The notes beneath the pieces are model-generated. The model was not told the DNA's origin. It did no database searches and was given only the letters and a program-made list of their open reading frames with translations. From Lysobacter oculi (GTDB lineage Bacteria > Pseudomonadota > Gammaproteobacteria > Xanthomonadales > Xanthomonadaceae), in the NCBI RefSeq assembly GCF_003293695.1, contig NZ_CP029556.1, forward strand, positions 1,684,001 through 1,748,000: 64,000 nt of DNA, written 5' to 3'. This document shows, in pieces, positions 43,970 through 53,157 of this stretch (within the stretch, counting starts at the first letter, position 1; each line of letters begins with the position of its first letter). The position numbers and the translations under genes were made by a program.

Positions 43970-45214
43970 TCAGAGATTGCGCCGCGCCGGTGCCAGCAGG
44001 TTGCCGAACATCAAACCGGCGATCAGCGCCATCAGGATATTCACCACCGCCATCAGGGCGGCCGTTCCGGCTTCGATATCCTGCTGCTGCATCAGTGAAA
44101 TCAGGCCACGGAAACTCACGCTCCCCGGCACCAGCAGGATGATGCCGGGCAACCGGATCAACGCGCCCGGGCGGTTTTTCCAGCGCGCGTAGATATTGCC
44201 GGCCATGGTCATGATGAAAGCGCCGAGGAATACCCCGGCGGCATCGCCCCAGGTTTCGCCGGCCACGCGGGAAATCAGATAACCCGCCGCCGCCGACACC
44301 ATCACCAGCAGATAATCGCGGCGCCCGGCGCGGAACGCCACGGCAAACGCATAACAGGCGACCATCAAACCGAGCCCTTCCACCCACAGCGGTTGCGGGC
44401 GCGAGAACTGCACGGCCGGCTGCATCCCCAGCATGTGCGAAAGCGTGAGCGTCAGCATCGTGCCGATGGTCAGCTTGAGGATGGTGCTGATCGCCCCGGC
44501 AAAGCGCGCGGTGCCGGCCACCAGATGCTGGCTGGTCAGTTCGTTGACCGCGTTGGTGAGCGCCATACCCGGCAGCAGCGCGATCACCGAGGCGATGATC
44601 ACGGTGTTCATGTTGAGCGGCCCGACGAAGGTCGCCACGAAGACCGCGATGGTCGCCGCCAGCATCCCCGCCAGCGCCTCCAGCGGCTCGCGCAACAGCG
44701 GGTGCCGCTTCGCCATGAAATCCAGCAGGCCGATGCCCAGCCCGGCCACGCTGGCGGTGACGATGTCCAGCCACGGCAGGCGCAGCAGGCCGCCCACGGC
44801 GCCGGCCACCAGCATGAAACTCAGGACCTGCATGAGCTGCCAGCGCCAGGTGGGCACGCGGTCGAGCTGGCGCAGGGCGTCACTGCCCTCGGCGATGCCG
44901 ATGCGCCCGGCCAGCACGTCTTCGGCGATGCGGTCGGCGCGCGCGAGCCGCGACAGGTCGGTATCGCCCGGCGGCAGGCGGATCACGCGGGTGATGTCGT
45001 TGCCCTGCTGGTCGGCCGGCTCGCGGAAGGTCAGGATCATGCCGGTCGGGTTGACCCAGGGCTCGCATTCCACGCCGAGCCGCGCGGCCACGCCGAGCAA
45101 CGCGCCCTCAAGGCGCTGCGCGGTGGTGCCATAGGCATGCAGATGCTGCGCCAGCCGGGTGACGAAGGCGATGCGTTGCGGATACGGCGTATTGGAAAGG
45201 TGCGGATCGCCCAT
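43970..45214 (-). CDS. Threonine/serine exporter family protein (ThrE type)
   Basis: This inner membrane protein is of the ThrE/DUF1212 family, fused to the second ThrE_2-type half. It has 414 residues from ATG 45214. The N-terminal soluble domain contains RLAQHLHAYGTTAQRLEGAL and NPTGMILTFREPAD, followed by about ten membrane helices. TFVGPLNMNTVIIASVIALLPG lies in the first half, and LPGIILLVPGSVSFRGL in the second is diagnostic. Substrate is by family inference only. Upstream in-frame codons to 45301 give non-conserved sequence. It is divergent from the MCE operon by 77 bp. Confidence 0.85.
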   Translation of the reverse strand: MGDPHLSNTPYPQRIAFVTRLAQHLHAYGTTAQRLEGALLGVAARLGVECEPWVNPTGMILTFREPADQQGNDITRVIRLPPGDTDLSRLARADRIAEDVLAGRIGIAEGSDALRQLDRVPTWRWQLMQVLSFMLVAGAVGGLLRLPWLDIVTASVAGLGIGLLDFMAKRHPLLREPLEALAGMLAATIAVFVATFVGPLNMNTVIIASVIALLPGMALTNAVNELTSQHLVAGTARFAGAISTILKLTIGTMLTLTLSHMLGMQPAVQFSRPQPLWVEGLGLMVACYAFAVAFRAGRRDYLLVMVSAAAGYLISRVAGETWGDAAGVFLGAFIMTMAGNIYARWKNRPGALIRLPGIILLVPGSVSFRGLISLMQQQDIEAGTAALMAVVNILMALIAGLMFGNLLAPARRNL

Positions 45215-45291
45215 CGCGAAAGCATGACATGGATGCCGCGATACCGGACCCGGGCCGCGTGTGAATCCGGCCATGACATCGAGCCGATACC

Positions 45292-46413
45292 ATGCAGCCA
45301 CGCATGACCGACGCCACCCGCCCTTCCGCCGAGTTCGACGCCCAGACGGGCACGCTGCAGCTGCGCGGCCACTGGACGCTGGCGAACGCCGGCGATGTGC
45401 AGCGCGAAGTGTCGAAGCTGCCGAAGGACGTACGCCATGTGGATGCCAGCGGTGTCGGGGCCATCGATTCGCTCGGCGTGCTGCAGCTGCAACGCTTCGC
45501 GCGCGACCGCGGGCTCGACCGCGCCGCCTTCAAGCTCCGCGACGAGCATCAGGCGCTGGTCACGGCGATTGTCGATGTCGGCGCCGACCGGCCCAGGACG
45601 CAGCGCGATTACGGCTTCCACGCCGCGCTCGGCCGGCTCGGTTTCGCGGTCGTCGACAACTGGAAGGAAGTCATCGCGCTGATGAGCTTCCTCGGCGAGA
45701 ACCTGGTCAAGCTGCTGCGCACCTTGCGCGAGCCGCGCCGGCTGCGCCTGACCAGCGTCGTCCACCACATGGAACAGGTCGGCCTGGATGCGGTGCCGCT
45801 GGTGCTGCTGCTGACCTATCTGGTCGGCGCGGTGCTGGCCTTCCTCGGCTCCAACATCCTCCAGGACTTCGGCGCGACCATCTACGTGGTCGAGCTGGTC
45901 AACATCGCCTTCCTGCGCGAATTCGCCGTGCTGCTCACCGCGATCCTGCTGGCCGGCCGCACGGCGAGCGCGTTCACCGCGCAGATCGGCGCCATGGTCA
46001 GCCGCGAAGAGGTGGACGCGATCCGCACGCTCGGCCTCGACCCCATCGACCTGCTGGTGATCCCGCGCCTGCTCGCACTGCTGGTGATGCTGCCGCTGCT
46101 CACTTTCCTGGCGATGGTCGCCGGCCTGCTCGGCGGCCTGTCGGTCGGCGCCTTCAGCCTGGACATCCCGCCGCAGGCCTATCTGGCGCGCATGGAGCAG
46201 ACCATCGACATCACCGACTTCTACGTCGGCATTTCGAAGGCGCCGATCTTCGCGCTGGTGATCGGGCTCATCGGCTGCCTGGAAGGCCTGCAGGTGAAAG
46301 GCACCGCGCAGTCGGTCGGCGAACGCACGACTTCGAGCGTGGTGCAGACCATCTCGCTGGTCATCATCATCGACGCGCTGGCGGCGATCTGGTTCATGCA
46401 CATGGGATGGTGA
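45292..46413 (+). CDS. mlaE: MCE-type lipid ABC transporter permease with N-terminal STAS domain
   Basis: This 373-residue protein fuses an N-terminal STAS domain (about 5-100, with HVDASGVGAIDSLGVLQLQR) to an MlaE permease (about 140-373). The permease contains FLREFAVLLTAILLAGRTAS, the GAMVSREEVDAIRTLGLDP coupling helix and GLIGCLEGLQVKG. In E. coli the STAS protein MlaB is separate, so this is an MlaB-MlaE fusion. Starts at 45292 and 45304 are both possible. It is the first gene of a four-gene operon; its stop overlaps the mlaF ATG. Confidence 0.92.
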   Translation: MQPRMTDATRPSAEFDAQTGTLQLRGHWTLANAGDVQREVSKLPKDVRHVDASGVGAIDSLGVLQLQRFARDRGLDRAAFKLRDEHQALVTAIVDVGADRPRTQRDYGFHAALGRLGFAVVDNWKEVIALMSFLGENLVKLLRTLREPRRLRLTSVVHHMEQVGLDAVPLVLLLTYLVGAVLAFLGSNILQDFGATIYVVELVNIAFLREFAVLLTAILLAGRTASAFTAQIGAMVSREEVDAIRTLGLDPIDLLVIPRLLALLVMLPLLTFLAMVAGLLGGLSVGAFSLDIPPQAYLARMEQTIDITDFYVGISKAPIFALVIGLIGCLEGLQVKGTAQSVGERTTSSVVQTISLVIIIDALAAIWFMHMGW

Positions 46414-47261
46414 TGGAAGACGCTGCCCGCCCCCGCCGCGCTTCACGCCATTCCGCTGCGGAAAGTGGCGAGGACGTCATCCGCGTGCGCGGCCTGGTCA
46501 ACCGGTTCGGCGAACAGGTGGTACACGACGGGCTGGATCTGGATGTGCGGCGCGGCGAGATCCTCGGCGTGGTCGGCGGCTCGGGTACCGGCAAGTCGGT
46601 GCTGATGCGTTCGATCCTGGGCCTGCGCACGCCGAACGCGGGCGAGATCGAGGTGCTCGGCATCGATGCGCGTTCGACCGCACCGGACGACCGCCTCGCC
46701 ATCGAACGCAATACCGGCGTGCTGTTCCAGGACGGCGCGCTGTTCTCGTCGCTGACCGTCGGCGAGAACGTGGAAGTGCCGCTAAAGGAGCATCACCCCG
46801 AACTCGCCGACGACCTGCGCTACGAACTGGCGCTGTTGAAGGTGAAGCTGTCGGGTCTGCCCGCCGATGCGCTGGACAAGCTGCCTTCGCAACTCTCGGG
46901 CGGCATGCGCAAGCGTGCGGGTCTCGCCCGTGCGCTGGCGCTCGATCCACCGCTGCTGTTCCTGGATGAACCGACCGCCGGCCTCGACCCGATCGGTGCC
47001 GCCGCGTTCGACGAACTCATCCTCACCCTGCGCGAAGCCTTGGGCCTGACCGTGTTCATCATCACACACGATCTCGATACGCTTTACGCTATCAGCGACC
47101 GGGTGGCCGTGCTGGCCGACAAGAAGGTCGTGGTGAACGCGCCGCTGGCGGAAGTCGAGAAGTTCGACCATCCGTGGGTGCAGGAGTATTTCCACGGCCC
47201 CCGCGCACGTGCCGCGCAGGAAGCCGCCGCGGACGAGCGCCGCGTCATCAAGGATCAATGA
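46413..47261 (+). CDS. mlaF: MCE-type lipid ABC transporter ATP-binding protein
   Basis: This is the ATPase of the phospholipid transport complex. The 282-residue protein has Walker A GGSGTGKS (about 52-59), Q-loop GVLFQDGALFSSLTV, signature LSGGMRKRAGLARALA, Walker B LLFLDEPTAGLD and the switch His in IITHDLD. The start ATG shares a base with the mlaE TGA. A C-terminal extension of about 25 residues (HGPRARAAQEAAADERRV) resembles the MlaF tail that contacts the STAS protein or the neighbouring subunit. Confidence 0.93.
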   Translation: MEDAARPRRASRHSAAESGEDVIRVRGLVNRFGEQVVHDGLDLDVRRGEILGVVGGSGTGKSVLMRSILGLRTPNAGEIEVLGIDARSTAPDDRLAIERNTGVLFQDGALFSSLTVGENVEVPLKEHHPELADDLRYELALLKVKLSGLPADALDKLPSQLSGGMRKRAGLARALALDPPLLFLDEPTAGLDPIGAAAFDELILTLREALGLTVFIITHDLDTLYAISDRVAVLADKKVVVNAPLAEVEKFDHPWVQEYFHGPRARAAQEAAADERRVIKDQ

Positions 47262-48187
47262 TGGAAACCAAGGCCAATTACGTCCTCATCGGCACCTTCA
47301 CCATCCTGGTGACGGCGTTCCTGCTCGGCTTCGCGCTGTGGGCGGCGAAGTACTCGTCCGATGCGACGTGGCAGCGCTACCAGGTCATCTTCAACGAACC
47401 GGTGACCGGCCTGACCGAAGGCAGCTCGGTGCAGTACAACGGCATCTCCATCGGCACGGTGGAACAGCTCAAGCTCGATGCGCGCGACCCGCGCCGGGTG
47501 CAGGCATTGCTCAAGCTGGAAGCCGACGCGCCGATCAAGATCGACACCCGGGCCAAGATGTCGCAGGCCGGCCTGACCGGCAGCCCCTTCATCCAGCTCA
47601 CCGGCGGCAGCCCCAACGCGCCACGCCTGGAACCGCGTGAGCGCGGCGACGTGCCGGTGATCCAGACCGAGCCCTCCGCGCTGCAGAACATCGCCGACAC
47701 CGCCAACAAGCTGGTGGCGCGCATGGACCAGGCACTCAGCGAGGAGAACATCCAGCGCATCTCCGACACGCTGGAGAACCTGCGCAGCACCACCGATGCC
47801 ATCAGCAGCCAGCGCGAGGACATCCGCCAGCTGCTGGTCAACGCGCGGCTGGCCAGCGAAGACCTGCGCAAGACGCTGGACACCACCAATGGCGCGATCA
47901 GCAAGGTCGACCGCGAGGTCATCGCCAAGCTGCCGGCGACCATGGACAAGCTCGACCGCGCCATCGCCTCGTTCGAGGCGGCGGGCGAAGGCGCCAACGC
48001 GATGGTGGCCGAGAACCGCGCGCCGATCCGCACCTTCACCCGTGACGGCCTGCAGCAGGTCGCGCCGACGCTTTCGGAGCTGCGCAGCCTGATGCGCGAC
48101 CTGCGCCGGATCAGCGACCGCCTCGACGGCAACCCCGCCGGCTACCTGCTGGGCCGCGAGCAACCCAAGGAGTTCACACCGAAATGA
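47261..48187 (+). CDS. mlaD: MCE domain protein (MlaD family)
   Basis: This is the substrate-binding periplasmic subunit anchored in the inner membrane. The 308-residue protein has an N-terminal helix (ANYVLIGTFTILVTAFLLG) and one MCE domain (about 40-115: VIFNEPVTGLTEGSSVQYNG, then GLTGSPFIQLTGGS). A long alpha-helical/coiled-coil tail with several heptads follows (about 135-290), longer than in E. coli MlaD (183 residues). Such tails can form a needle spanning the periplasm. Start at ATG 47261 shares a base with the mlaF TGA. Confidence 0.92.
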   Translation: METKANYVLIGTFTILVTAFLLGFALWAAKYSSDATWQRYQVIFNEPVTGLTEGSSVQYNGISIGTVEQLKLDARDPRRVQALLKLEADAPIKIDTRAKMSQAGLTGSPFIQLTGGSPNAPRLEPRERGDVPVIQTEPSALQNIADTANKLVARMDQALSEENIQRISDTLENLRSTTDAISSQREDIRQLLVNARLASEDLRKTLDTTNGAISKVDREVIAKLPATMDKLDRAIASFEAAGEGANAMVAENRAPIRTFTRDGLQQVAPTLSELRSLMRDLRRISDRLDGNPAGYLLGREQPKEFTPK

Positions 48188-48807
48188 GCCCTTCGACCTC
48201 CCTGCACCGGTTCGCGCTGCCCCTTCTGCTCGCGCTTGCGGCGGCGGGCTGCGGCATCGTGCCGAAGAAGACCGAGATCGCCGTCCACGACCCGCGCCCG
48301 CAAGTCCAGGCCGATGCCGCATGGCCACGCGTGGATGCACAGCTGGTGGTGCTGCGGCCCAACGCCGAGCGCCTGGTCGATGGCGCGCGCATCCTGGTGA
48401 GGCCCGTGCCGGGTGAGGTCCAGGTGTACAAGGGCGCGGTCTGGGCGCAGCCGGCCCCGGACATGCTGCAGGACGCGGTCGTGCGCATGCTCGAGGACAG
48501 CCAGCGCTTGCCGGGCGTCGCGCGCCGCGGCGGCGGCATCGCCGGGGACTACGACCTGGCGATGGATATCCGCCGCTTCGATGCCGATTACCAGGGCGGC
48601 GCCACGCCCGCCGCGGTGGTTCAAGTCACGGCCAGCCTGATCCACAACGCCGGCAACCGCATCGTCGCCACGCGCACCTTCCGCGCCGCCACGCCCGCCC
48701 AAGGCACCGCCATCGCCGAAGTCAGCCGCGCGTTCGAGCAGTCGCTGGCGCAGGTGACGCGTGAGATCACCGGCTGGACGCTCACCGGGATGCAGCGCGG
48801 CCGCTGA
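48184..48807 (+). CDS. ABC-type transport auxiliary lipoprotein (PqiC/DUF330-like)
   Basis: This 207-residue lipoprotein has a signal peptide with lipobox AAGC (Cys at about 23). The domain that follows has the layout of ABC transport auxiliary lipoproteins: VDAQLVVLRPNAERLVDGAR, VQVYKGAVWAQPAPDMLQDA, YDLAMDIRRFDADYQ, and a final AFEQSLAQVTREITGW. It overlaps mlaD by 4 bp (ATGA). It likely docks the MCE needle to the outer membrane, in place of the soluble MlaC and MlaA found in E. coli; this role is inferred from PqiC. Confidence 0.85.
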   Translation: MSPSTSLHRFALPLLLALAAAGCGIVPKKTEIAVHDPRPQVQADAAWPRVDAQLVVLRPNAERLVDGARILVRPVPGEVQVYKGAVWAQPAPDMLQDAVVRMLEDSQRLPGVARRGGGIAGDYDLAMDIRRFDADYQGGATPAAVVQVTASLIHNAGNRIVATRTFRAATPAQGTAIAEVSRAFEQSLAQVTREITGWTLTGMQRGR

Positions 48808-48810
48808 ACC

Positions 48811-49401
48811 TCATCGCGTCGCCGGCAGCACACGGCGGAAAGTCAGGTTGATGCGCAGCCCGACCGGTTTAGCCGTGCGCGGCAACGCGTGGCGGTAGCG
48901 GCGCTGGCTGTCGCCCGACATCAGCAGCAGGTCACCCGGCGCCAGGTCGATGGCGTGGCGCTCGCCGGCATCGGTCTTGAGCAGGAAGCGCCGCGTGGCG
49001 CCCAGGCTGAGCGAGGCGATGACGGGTGAATCACCCAGTTCGGGCTCGTCATCGCGATGCCAGCCCATCGCGTCGCGGCCATCGCGGTACAGGTTGGCGA
49101 GGACGCTGTTGAAGCCGGCTTCAAACTGGCCCTCCAGCTTCGCGCGTACGTCGGCCAGTGCGGGCAGCCAAGGATGCGGCGCGAAGCGGGTGCCGGAATA
49201 GCGGTACGAAGCCCCTTCGTCCCCCATCCAGCAGGACAGGCGCGGGGAATCGACCTCCCGGCCAAACAAGTGGATGCGATGCACCGACCACGGCACGGCG
49301 TCGACGAGGGCACCGAACAGCGCAGCGGCCTCGCCCTGTTCAAGCCAGCGGGGAAACAGCGCGATGCCCGGCAGTCCGTTGGCGGTGGGAAGCGGCGACA
49401 T
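48811..49401 (-). CDS. alkB: AlkB-type alpha-ketoglutarate/Fe(II) dioxygenase
   Basis: This predicted oxidative demethylase repairs alkylated nucleic acids. The 196-residue protein has the Fe-binding HxD in GWHRDDEPELG (about 129-139) and the distal His in RRYRHALP. The 2-oxoglutarate-binding Arg pattern is GLRINLTFR near the C-terminus. It lacks the N-terminal extension of E. coli AlkB and resembles the short ALKBH2/AlkB-like class. It is convergent with the MCE operon and divergent from the ETF-QO gene. Confidence 0.9.
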   Translation of the reverse strand: MSPLPTANGLPGIALFPRWLEQGEAAALFGALVDAVPWSVHRIHLFGREVDSPRLSCWMGDEGASYRYSGTRFAPHPWLPALADVRAKLEGQFEAGFNSVLANLYRDGRDAMGWHRDDEPELGDSPVIASLSLGATRRFLLKTDAGERHAIDLAPGDLLLMSGDSQRRYRHALPRTAKPVGLRINLTFRRVLPATR

Positions 49402-49471
49402 CGCTCCATCCTGCGGATTTGCCGGGCCTGCCGCAAACCCGGACAATCCGGGCATGAATGGAGATGCCGCG

Positions 49472-51100
49472 ATGACCGACCCGAACACCCCCGAGATCGA
49501 ACGCGACGTGATGGAGTACGACGTGGTCGTCGTGGGCGCGGGCCCCGCCGGCCTGTCGTTCGCGATCCGCCTCAAGCAGCTCTCGCCGGAAACCTCGGTC
49601 TGCGTGATCGAGAAGGGCGCCGCGGTCGGCGCGCACATCCTGTCCGGCGCGGTGATCGAACCCGGCCCGCTGGACGCGCTGCTGCCCGGCTGGCGCGAAG
49701 CCCCGCCGCCGGTCTGCGTGCCGGCCAAGGAAGACGAATTCTGGCTGCTGTCCAAGACCGGCCAGCGCAGGCTGCCGCTGCCGCCCGGCATGCACAACAC
49801 CGGCAACTTCATCGTGTCGCTGGGCGCGCTGTGCGCGTGGCTGGCCCCGCAGGCCGAGGCGCTGGGCGTCGAGGTGTTCCCGGGCTTCGCCGCGGCGCAG
49901 ACCCTGCACGACGATGCCGGCAAGGTGATCGGCGTGCGCATCGGCGACATGGGCATCGCGAAGGACGGCGCGCACAAGCCATCGTACACGCCGGGCATCG
50001 ACATCCACGCCAAGGTCACGGTGCTGGCCGAAGGCGCGCGCGGTTCGCTGACCAAGCAGCTGGTGAAGCGTTTCGGGCTGGATGCGGAATCCGACCCGCA
50101 GAGCTATTCGATCGGCATCAAGGAGCTGTGGCAGGTCGATGCGGCGAAGGTCACGCCCGGCAAGATCGTCCACACCCTGGGCTGGCCGGCAGACAACCAC
50201 ACCTACGGCGGCAGCTTCCTCTATCACCTGGAAGGCGGGCGCGTGGCGATCGGCTACGTGAGCGGTCTCGACTACCACGATCCGGACTACAAGCCGTGGG
50301 AAGCGTTCCAGCAGTGGAAGGCGCACCCGATGATCGCGCCGCTGCTGGAAGGCGGCAGCATCGTCTCGGCGGGCGCGCGCGCCATCGTCACCGGCGGCTG
50401 GCAGTCGCTGCCCAAGTTGGAGATGCCGGGCGCGCTGCTGATCGGCGATGGCGCCGGCCTGCTCAACGTGCCGAAGATCAAGGGCACCCACCAGGCCATC
50501 CGCTCCGGCATGCTGGCGGCGGAACACCTGGTCGCCTCGCAACTGGCGCCGGAAGGCTTCGACGCCAAGCTGCGCGGCTCCGACGCCATGCGCGAGCTGC
50601 GCGAGGTGCGCAACGTGAAGCCGGGATTCAAGCGCGGCCTGTGGTTCGGCATGGCCAATGCCGCCTGGGAGACGCTGGTGAAGGGCGCCTCGCCGTGGAC
50701 CCTGAAGGTGAAGCCGGACTGGGCCTCGCTCGACCGCCTGGGCAGCGCCACGCCGGAACGCGACTACGTGCAGCGCACGCTCGCCCCGCGCGACCGGCTG
50801 CAGGGCGTGTTCTACGCCTCCACCTCGCACGACGAGGACCAGCCGGTCCACCTGCACGTCGCCAATACCGAAGTCTGCGTGACCCAGTGCGCGGAGGAGT
50901 TCGGCAACCCCTGCACCCGCTTCTGCCCCGCCGCCGTCTACGAGATGGTGGAAGACGCCAGCCAGTCGCACGGCAAGCGCCTGCAGATCAACGCCGCCAA
51001 CTGCGTGCACTGCAAGACCTGCGACATCAAGGATCCTTACCAGATCATCAACTGGGTGACGCCGGAAGGCGGCTCGGGGCCGAATTACCAGAACCTGTGA
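49472..51100 (+). CDS. Electron transfer flavoprotein-ubiquinone oxidoreductase
   Basis: ETF-QO passes electrons from ETF (fatty and amino acid oxidation) to ubiquinone at the inner membrane. The 542-residue protein has the FAD motif VVVVGAGPAGLSFAIRLKQL, LIGDGAGLLNVPKIKGTHQA, and a C-terminal 4Fe-4S domain with CTRFCPAAVYEM and CVHCKTCDIKDP. I chose ATG 49472, which has GGAGA at 7-nt spacing, over ATG 49454. Its TGA shares a base with the ATG of the next gene. Confidence 0.95.
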   Translation: MTDPNTPEIERDVMEYDVVVVGAGPAGLSFAIRLKQLSPETSVCVIEKGAAVGAHILSGAVIEPGPLDALLPGWREAPPPVCVPAKEDEFWLLSKTGQRRLPLPPGMHNTGNFIVSLGALCAWLAPQAEALGVEVFPGFAAAQTLHDDAGKVIGVRIGDMGIAKDGAHKPSYTPGIDIHAKVTVLAEGARGSLTKQLVKRFGLDAESDPQSYSIGIKELWQVDAAKVTPGKIVHTLGWPADNHTYGGSFLYHLEGGRVAIGYVSGLDYHDPDYKPWEAFQQWKAHPMIAPLLEGGSIVSAGARAIVTGGWQSLPKLEMPGALLIGDGAGLLNVPKIKGTHQAIRSGMLAAEHLVASQLAPEGFDAKLRGSDAMRELREVRNVKPGFKRGLWFGMANAAWETLVKGASPWTLKVKPDWASLDRLGSATPERDYVQRTLAPRDRLQGVFYASTSHDEDQPVHLHVANTEVCVTQCAEEFGNPCTRFCPAAVYEMVEDASQSHGKRLQINAANCVHCKTCDIKDPYQIINWVTPEGGSGPNYQNL

Positions 51101-52353
51101 TGACCGCTGCCGCCATCGCGCGCTGGCGATGGCGCGTCCTCCGCGAGGGCCTGGGACTCGCGTTTGAATCCATGCGCAAGCGAGATGCTGCGCAGGCCAT
51201 CATGCGTGCGCGTGATGCGTGGCGGATGATCGCACCGCGCCTGCATGCAGTGCAGGTGGCAGGTGATGGGCGGCCGCAAATCCTCGTCATCGACCGGACA
51301 GTTCCCGATCCCTCCAGGGATTCGGGCTCGATGCGCCTCGTGGAGATCATGCGCATCATGTCCGCACAGGGCTACGGCATCACCCTGTTCCCGGACACCG
51401 TGCCGGCCATCCGCGGTCGCAGGGAGATCGATGGCGTCGATGTGAATGTCGAATCCCTTTCACGACTGCCTCAGTGGCTATCCACCCATCGTGCCCGGCT
51501 CCGACTTGCCTGGCTCAGCCGATTCCAGACAGTGCACAAGCACGCTTGCCTCATCCGTCACCTGGCACCGGATGCACGGCTCGTGTTCGATACCGTCGAC
51601 CTCCACTTCCTCCGCGAAGGCCGAAGGCTCGAAGCCATGCAGCACCCGCTTGCAGACGCAATGGCATCGCGCATACGTGGAATGGAGCTTGCGGCCGCGC
51701 GTATGGCCGACGTGACAGTGTTGGTCAGCGTCAAGGAAAAACAGACGCTGCAAAGTCTGCATGCCGAAGGCAGGTATGCGGTCGTCAGCAACATCCACCG
51801 GCCGATGCGTGGCGAACCCGGCAGTGCGGAGGGCCGATCAGGGGTCGTGTTCGTGGGGGGAACACAGCATCTACCCAACCGCGAAGCGCTTGCCTGGCTG
51901 TCCGCCGGAATCATGCCCGCCATCAGGGCCCGGTGCCCCGGAACGACGGTGCACGTCGTAGGCGACGTCTTGCTTGGTGAACAGGCCGATTTCTCGGCCG
52001 ACGGCCTCCAGTTTCATGGCCGTGTTCCGGACCTCGCGCCGATCTATGACGCATGCATCGCAGCCATCGCGCCCTTGCGCAGCGGTGCGGGGGTCAAGGG
52101 CAAGATCAATAGCGCGATGAGCCACGGCCTGCCCGTGATTGCCACGACCTTGGCTATCGAAGGCATGGGCCTGGTACACGGTGAAGATGTACTGGTTGCG
52201 GATTCCGCCGAAGGATTCTCTGATGCCATCTGGCGCCTTCACCACGATCACGGTCTCTGGCACGACCTCGCATCCGCCGGCCTACTCAACGTGCGGATGG
52301 CGTACTCGCCGGAAGTGGCGAGAGAGGAGATCCTCGCGTTGCTCGACCGGTAG
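51100..52353 (+). CDS. Glycosyltransferase (GT-B, family 4-like)
   Basis: This 417-residue protein has an N-terminal half with VIDRTVPDPSRDSGSMRLVE, VFDTVDLHFLREGR (acceptor side) and a GT-B C-terminal half. The latter contains GVVFVGGTQHLPNREALAWL, VHVVGDVLLG, HGRVPDLAPIYDACIAAIAP and GVKGKINSAMSHGLPVIAT, typical of family 4 donor sites. It is coupled to the ETF-QO stop (TGATG), an odd partner. GC is about 62% over 51421-51720 by hand count, against about 70% in ETF-QO. Its last 72 bp overlap the convergent mutarotase gene. Sugar and acceptor are unknown. Confidence 0.85.
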   Translation: MTAAAIARWRWRVLREGLGLAFESMRKRDAAQAIMRARDAWRMIAPRLHAVQVAGDGRPQILVIDRTVPDPSRDSGSMRLVEIMRIMSAQGYGITLFPDTVPAIRGRREIDGVDVNVESLSRLPQWLSTHRARLRLAWLSRFQTVHKHACLIRHLAPDARLVFDTVDLHFLREGRRLEAMQHPLADAMASRIRGMELAAARMADVTVLVSVKEKQTLQSLHAEGRYAVVSNIHRPMRGEPGSAEGRSGVVFVGGTQHLPNREALAWLSAGIMPAIRARCPGTTVHVVGDVLLGEQADFSADGLQFHGRVPDLAPIYDACIAAIAPLRSGAGVKGKINSAMSHGLPVIATTLAIEGMGLVHGEDVLVADSAEGFSDAIWRLHHDHGLWHDLASAGLLNVRMAYSPEVAREEILALLDR

Positions 52354-53157
52354 GGAATCATCACCGCACACTTCCAGCCGCTGGCTGCCGCGCCACGTCG
52401 CCCCGGGCGCGAGGACGACCGGCGGCTTGATCTGCGCCGCTTCGACACATAGGAAGCGCCGCCATTCTTCGCCATTGAGATCGTTGAAGCAGCGCGCGAT
52501 CTCCGCGCCGGGGTTCCACACCACCGTGTCGCCGAAGCCGGATTGCGCGATGGCGAGCCGTTCGTGCCCGTCGTCGATATGCAGGCGCGCGGGTGCTTTG
52601 ACATAGACGCGGTCGACGTTGGTCGGCGAATGCAGTGGCGTCGCTTCGGCAGGCGTCTCGGCCAATCCCGCCAGCGCATCGATATACGCAGTGCTCTCCA
52701 GACCTGCCAGCGTGGCCTGCGCGATGTCATCGACGCGCAGATAGGTATGCAGTCCACAGGTGAATTCGGAAGCGGCGTCCTCCCTGTTCACCACCGCCAG
52801 TTGCACTTCGAGTGCGACGTCCGACAGTACGACGCGCAGGGACACGTCGTGGGCGGGCTCATCGGAAGCGGCTCGACCCAGCACGATCCGGAACGACGCC
52901 GAATGTGCGTCGCCGCCGTCATGCATCCACACATTGTCACGCACCAAGCCATGCTTGCGCCCCGGCCCGAAGAAACCGAACTGCGGATGCAGCACCGGGA
53001 TGCCGCCATGCGGCGCGGCGCGCTCATCGGCCGCCAAAGCCTCAGGCACGAAGATGCGCTCGCGGCCGCGGCAGTGCCACGACAGCACGCGGGCGCCGAA
53101 CGCGGAAACGGCTGCCCGCGAGCAGCCGTCCGGCGACACCAGTTCGATGACGCCCAT
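52282..53157 (-). CDS. D-hexose-6-phosphate mutarotase (YeaD-like aldose epimerase)
   Basis: This galactose-mutarotase-like beta-sandwich protein has 291 residues. It includes FGARVLSWHCRGRERIFVPE, the HGGIPVLHPQFGFFG block (the GG-PV-x-x-P-x-FG motif of YeaD), HGLVRDNVW, FTCGLHTYLRVDD with the catalytic His, and WNPGAEIARCFNDLNGEEW. It is coupled to the scoB stop (TGATG). The 3' 72 bp overlap antiparallel with the glycosyltransferase gene, so one of the two C-termini may be a late addition. Confidence 0.85.
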   Translation of the reverse strand: MGVIELVSPDGCSRAAVSAFGARVLSWHCRGRERIFVPEALAADERAAPHGGIPVLHPQFGFFGPGRKHGLVRDNVWMHDGGDAHSASFRIVLGRAASDEPAHDVSLRVVLSDVALEVQLAVVNREDAASEFTCGLHTYLRVDDIAQATLAGLESTAYIDALAGLAETPAEATPLHSPTNVDRVYVKAPARLHIDDGHERLAIAQSGFGDTVVWNPGAEIARCFNDLNGEEWRRFLCVEAAQIKPPVVLAPGATWRGSQRLEVCGDDSLPVEQREDLLSRHFRRVRHPHVE

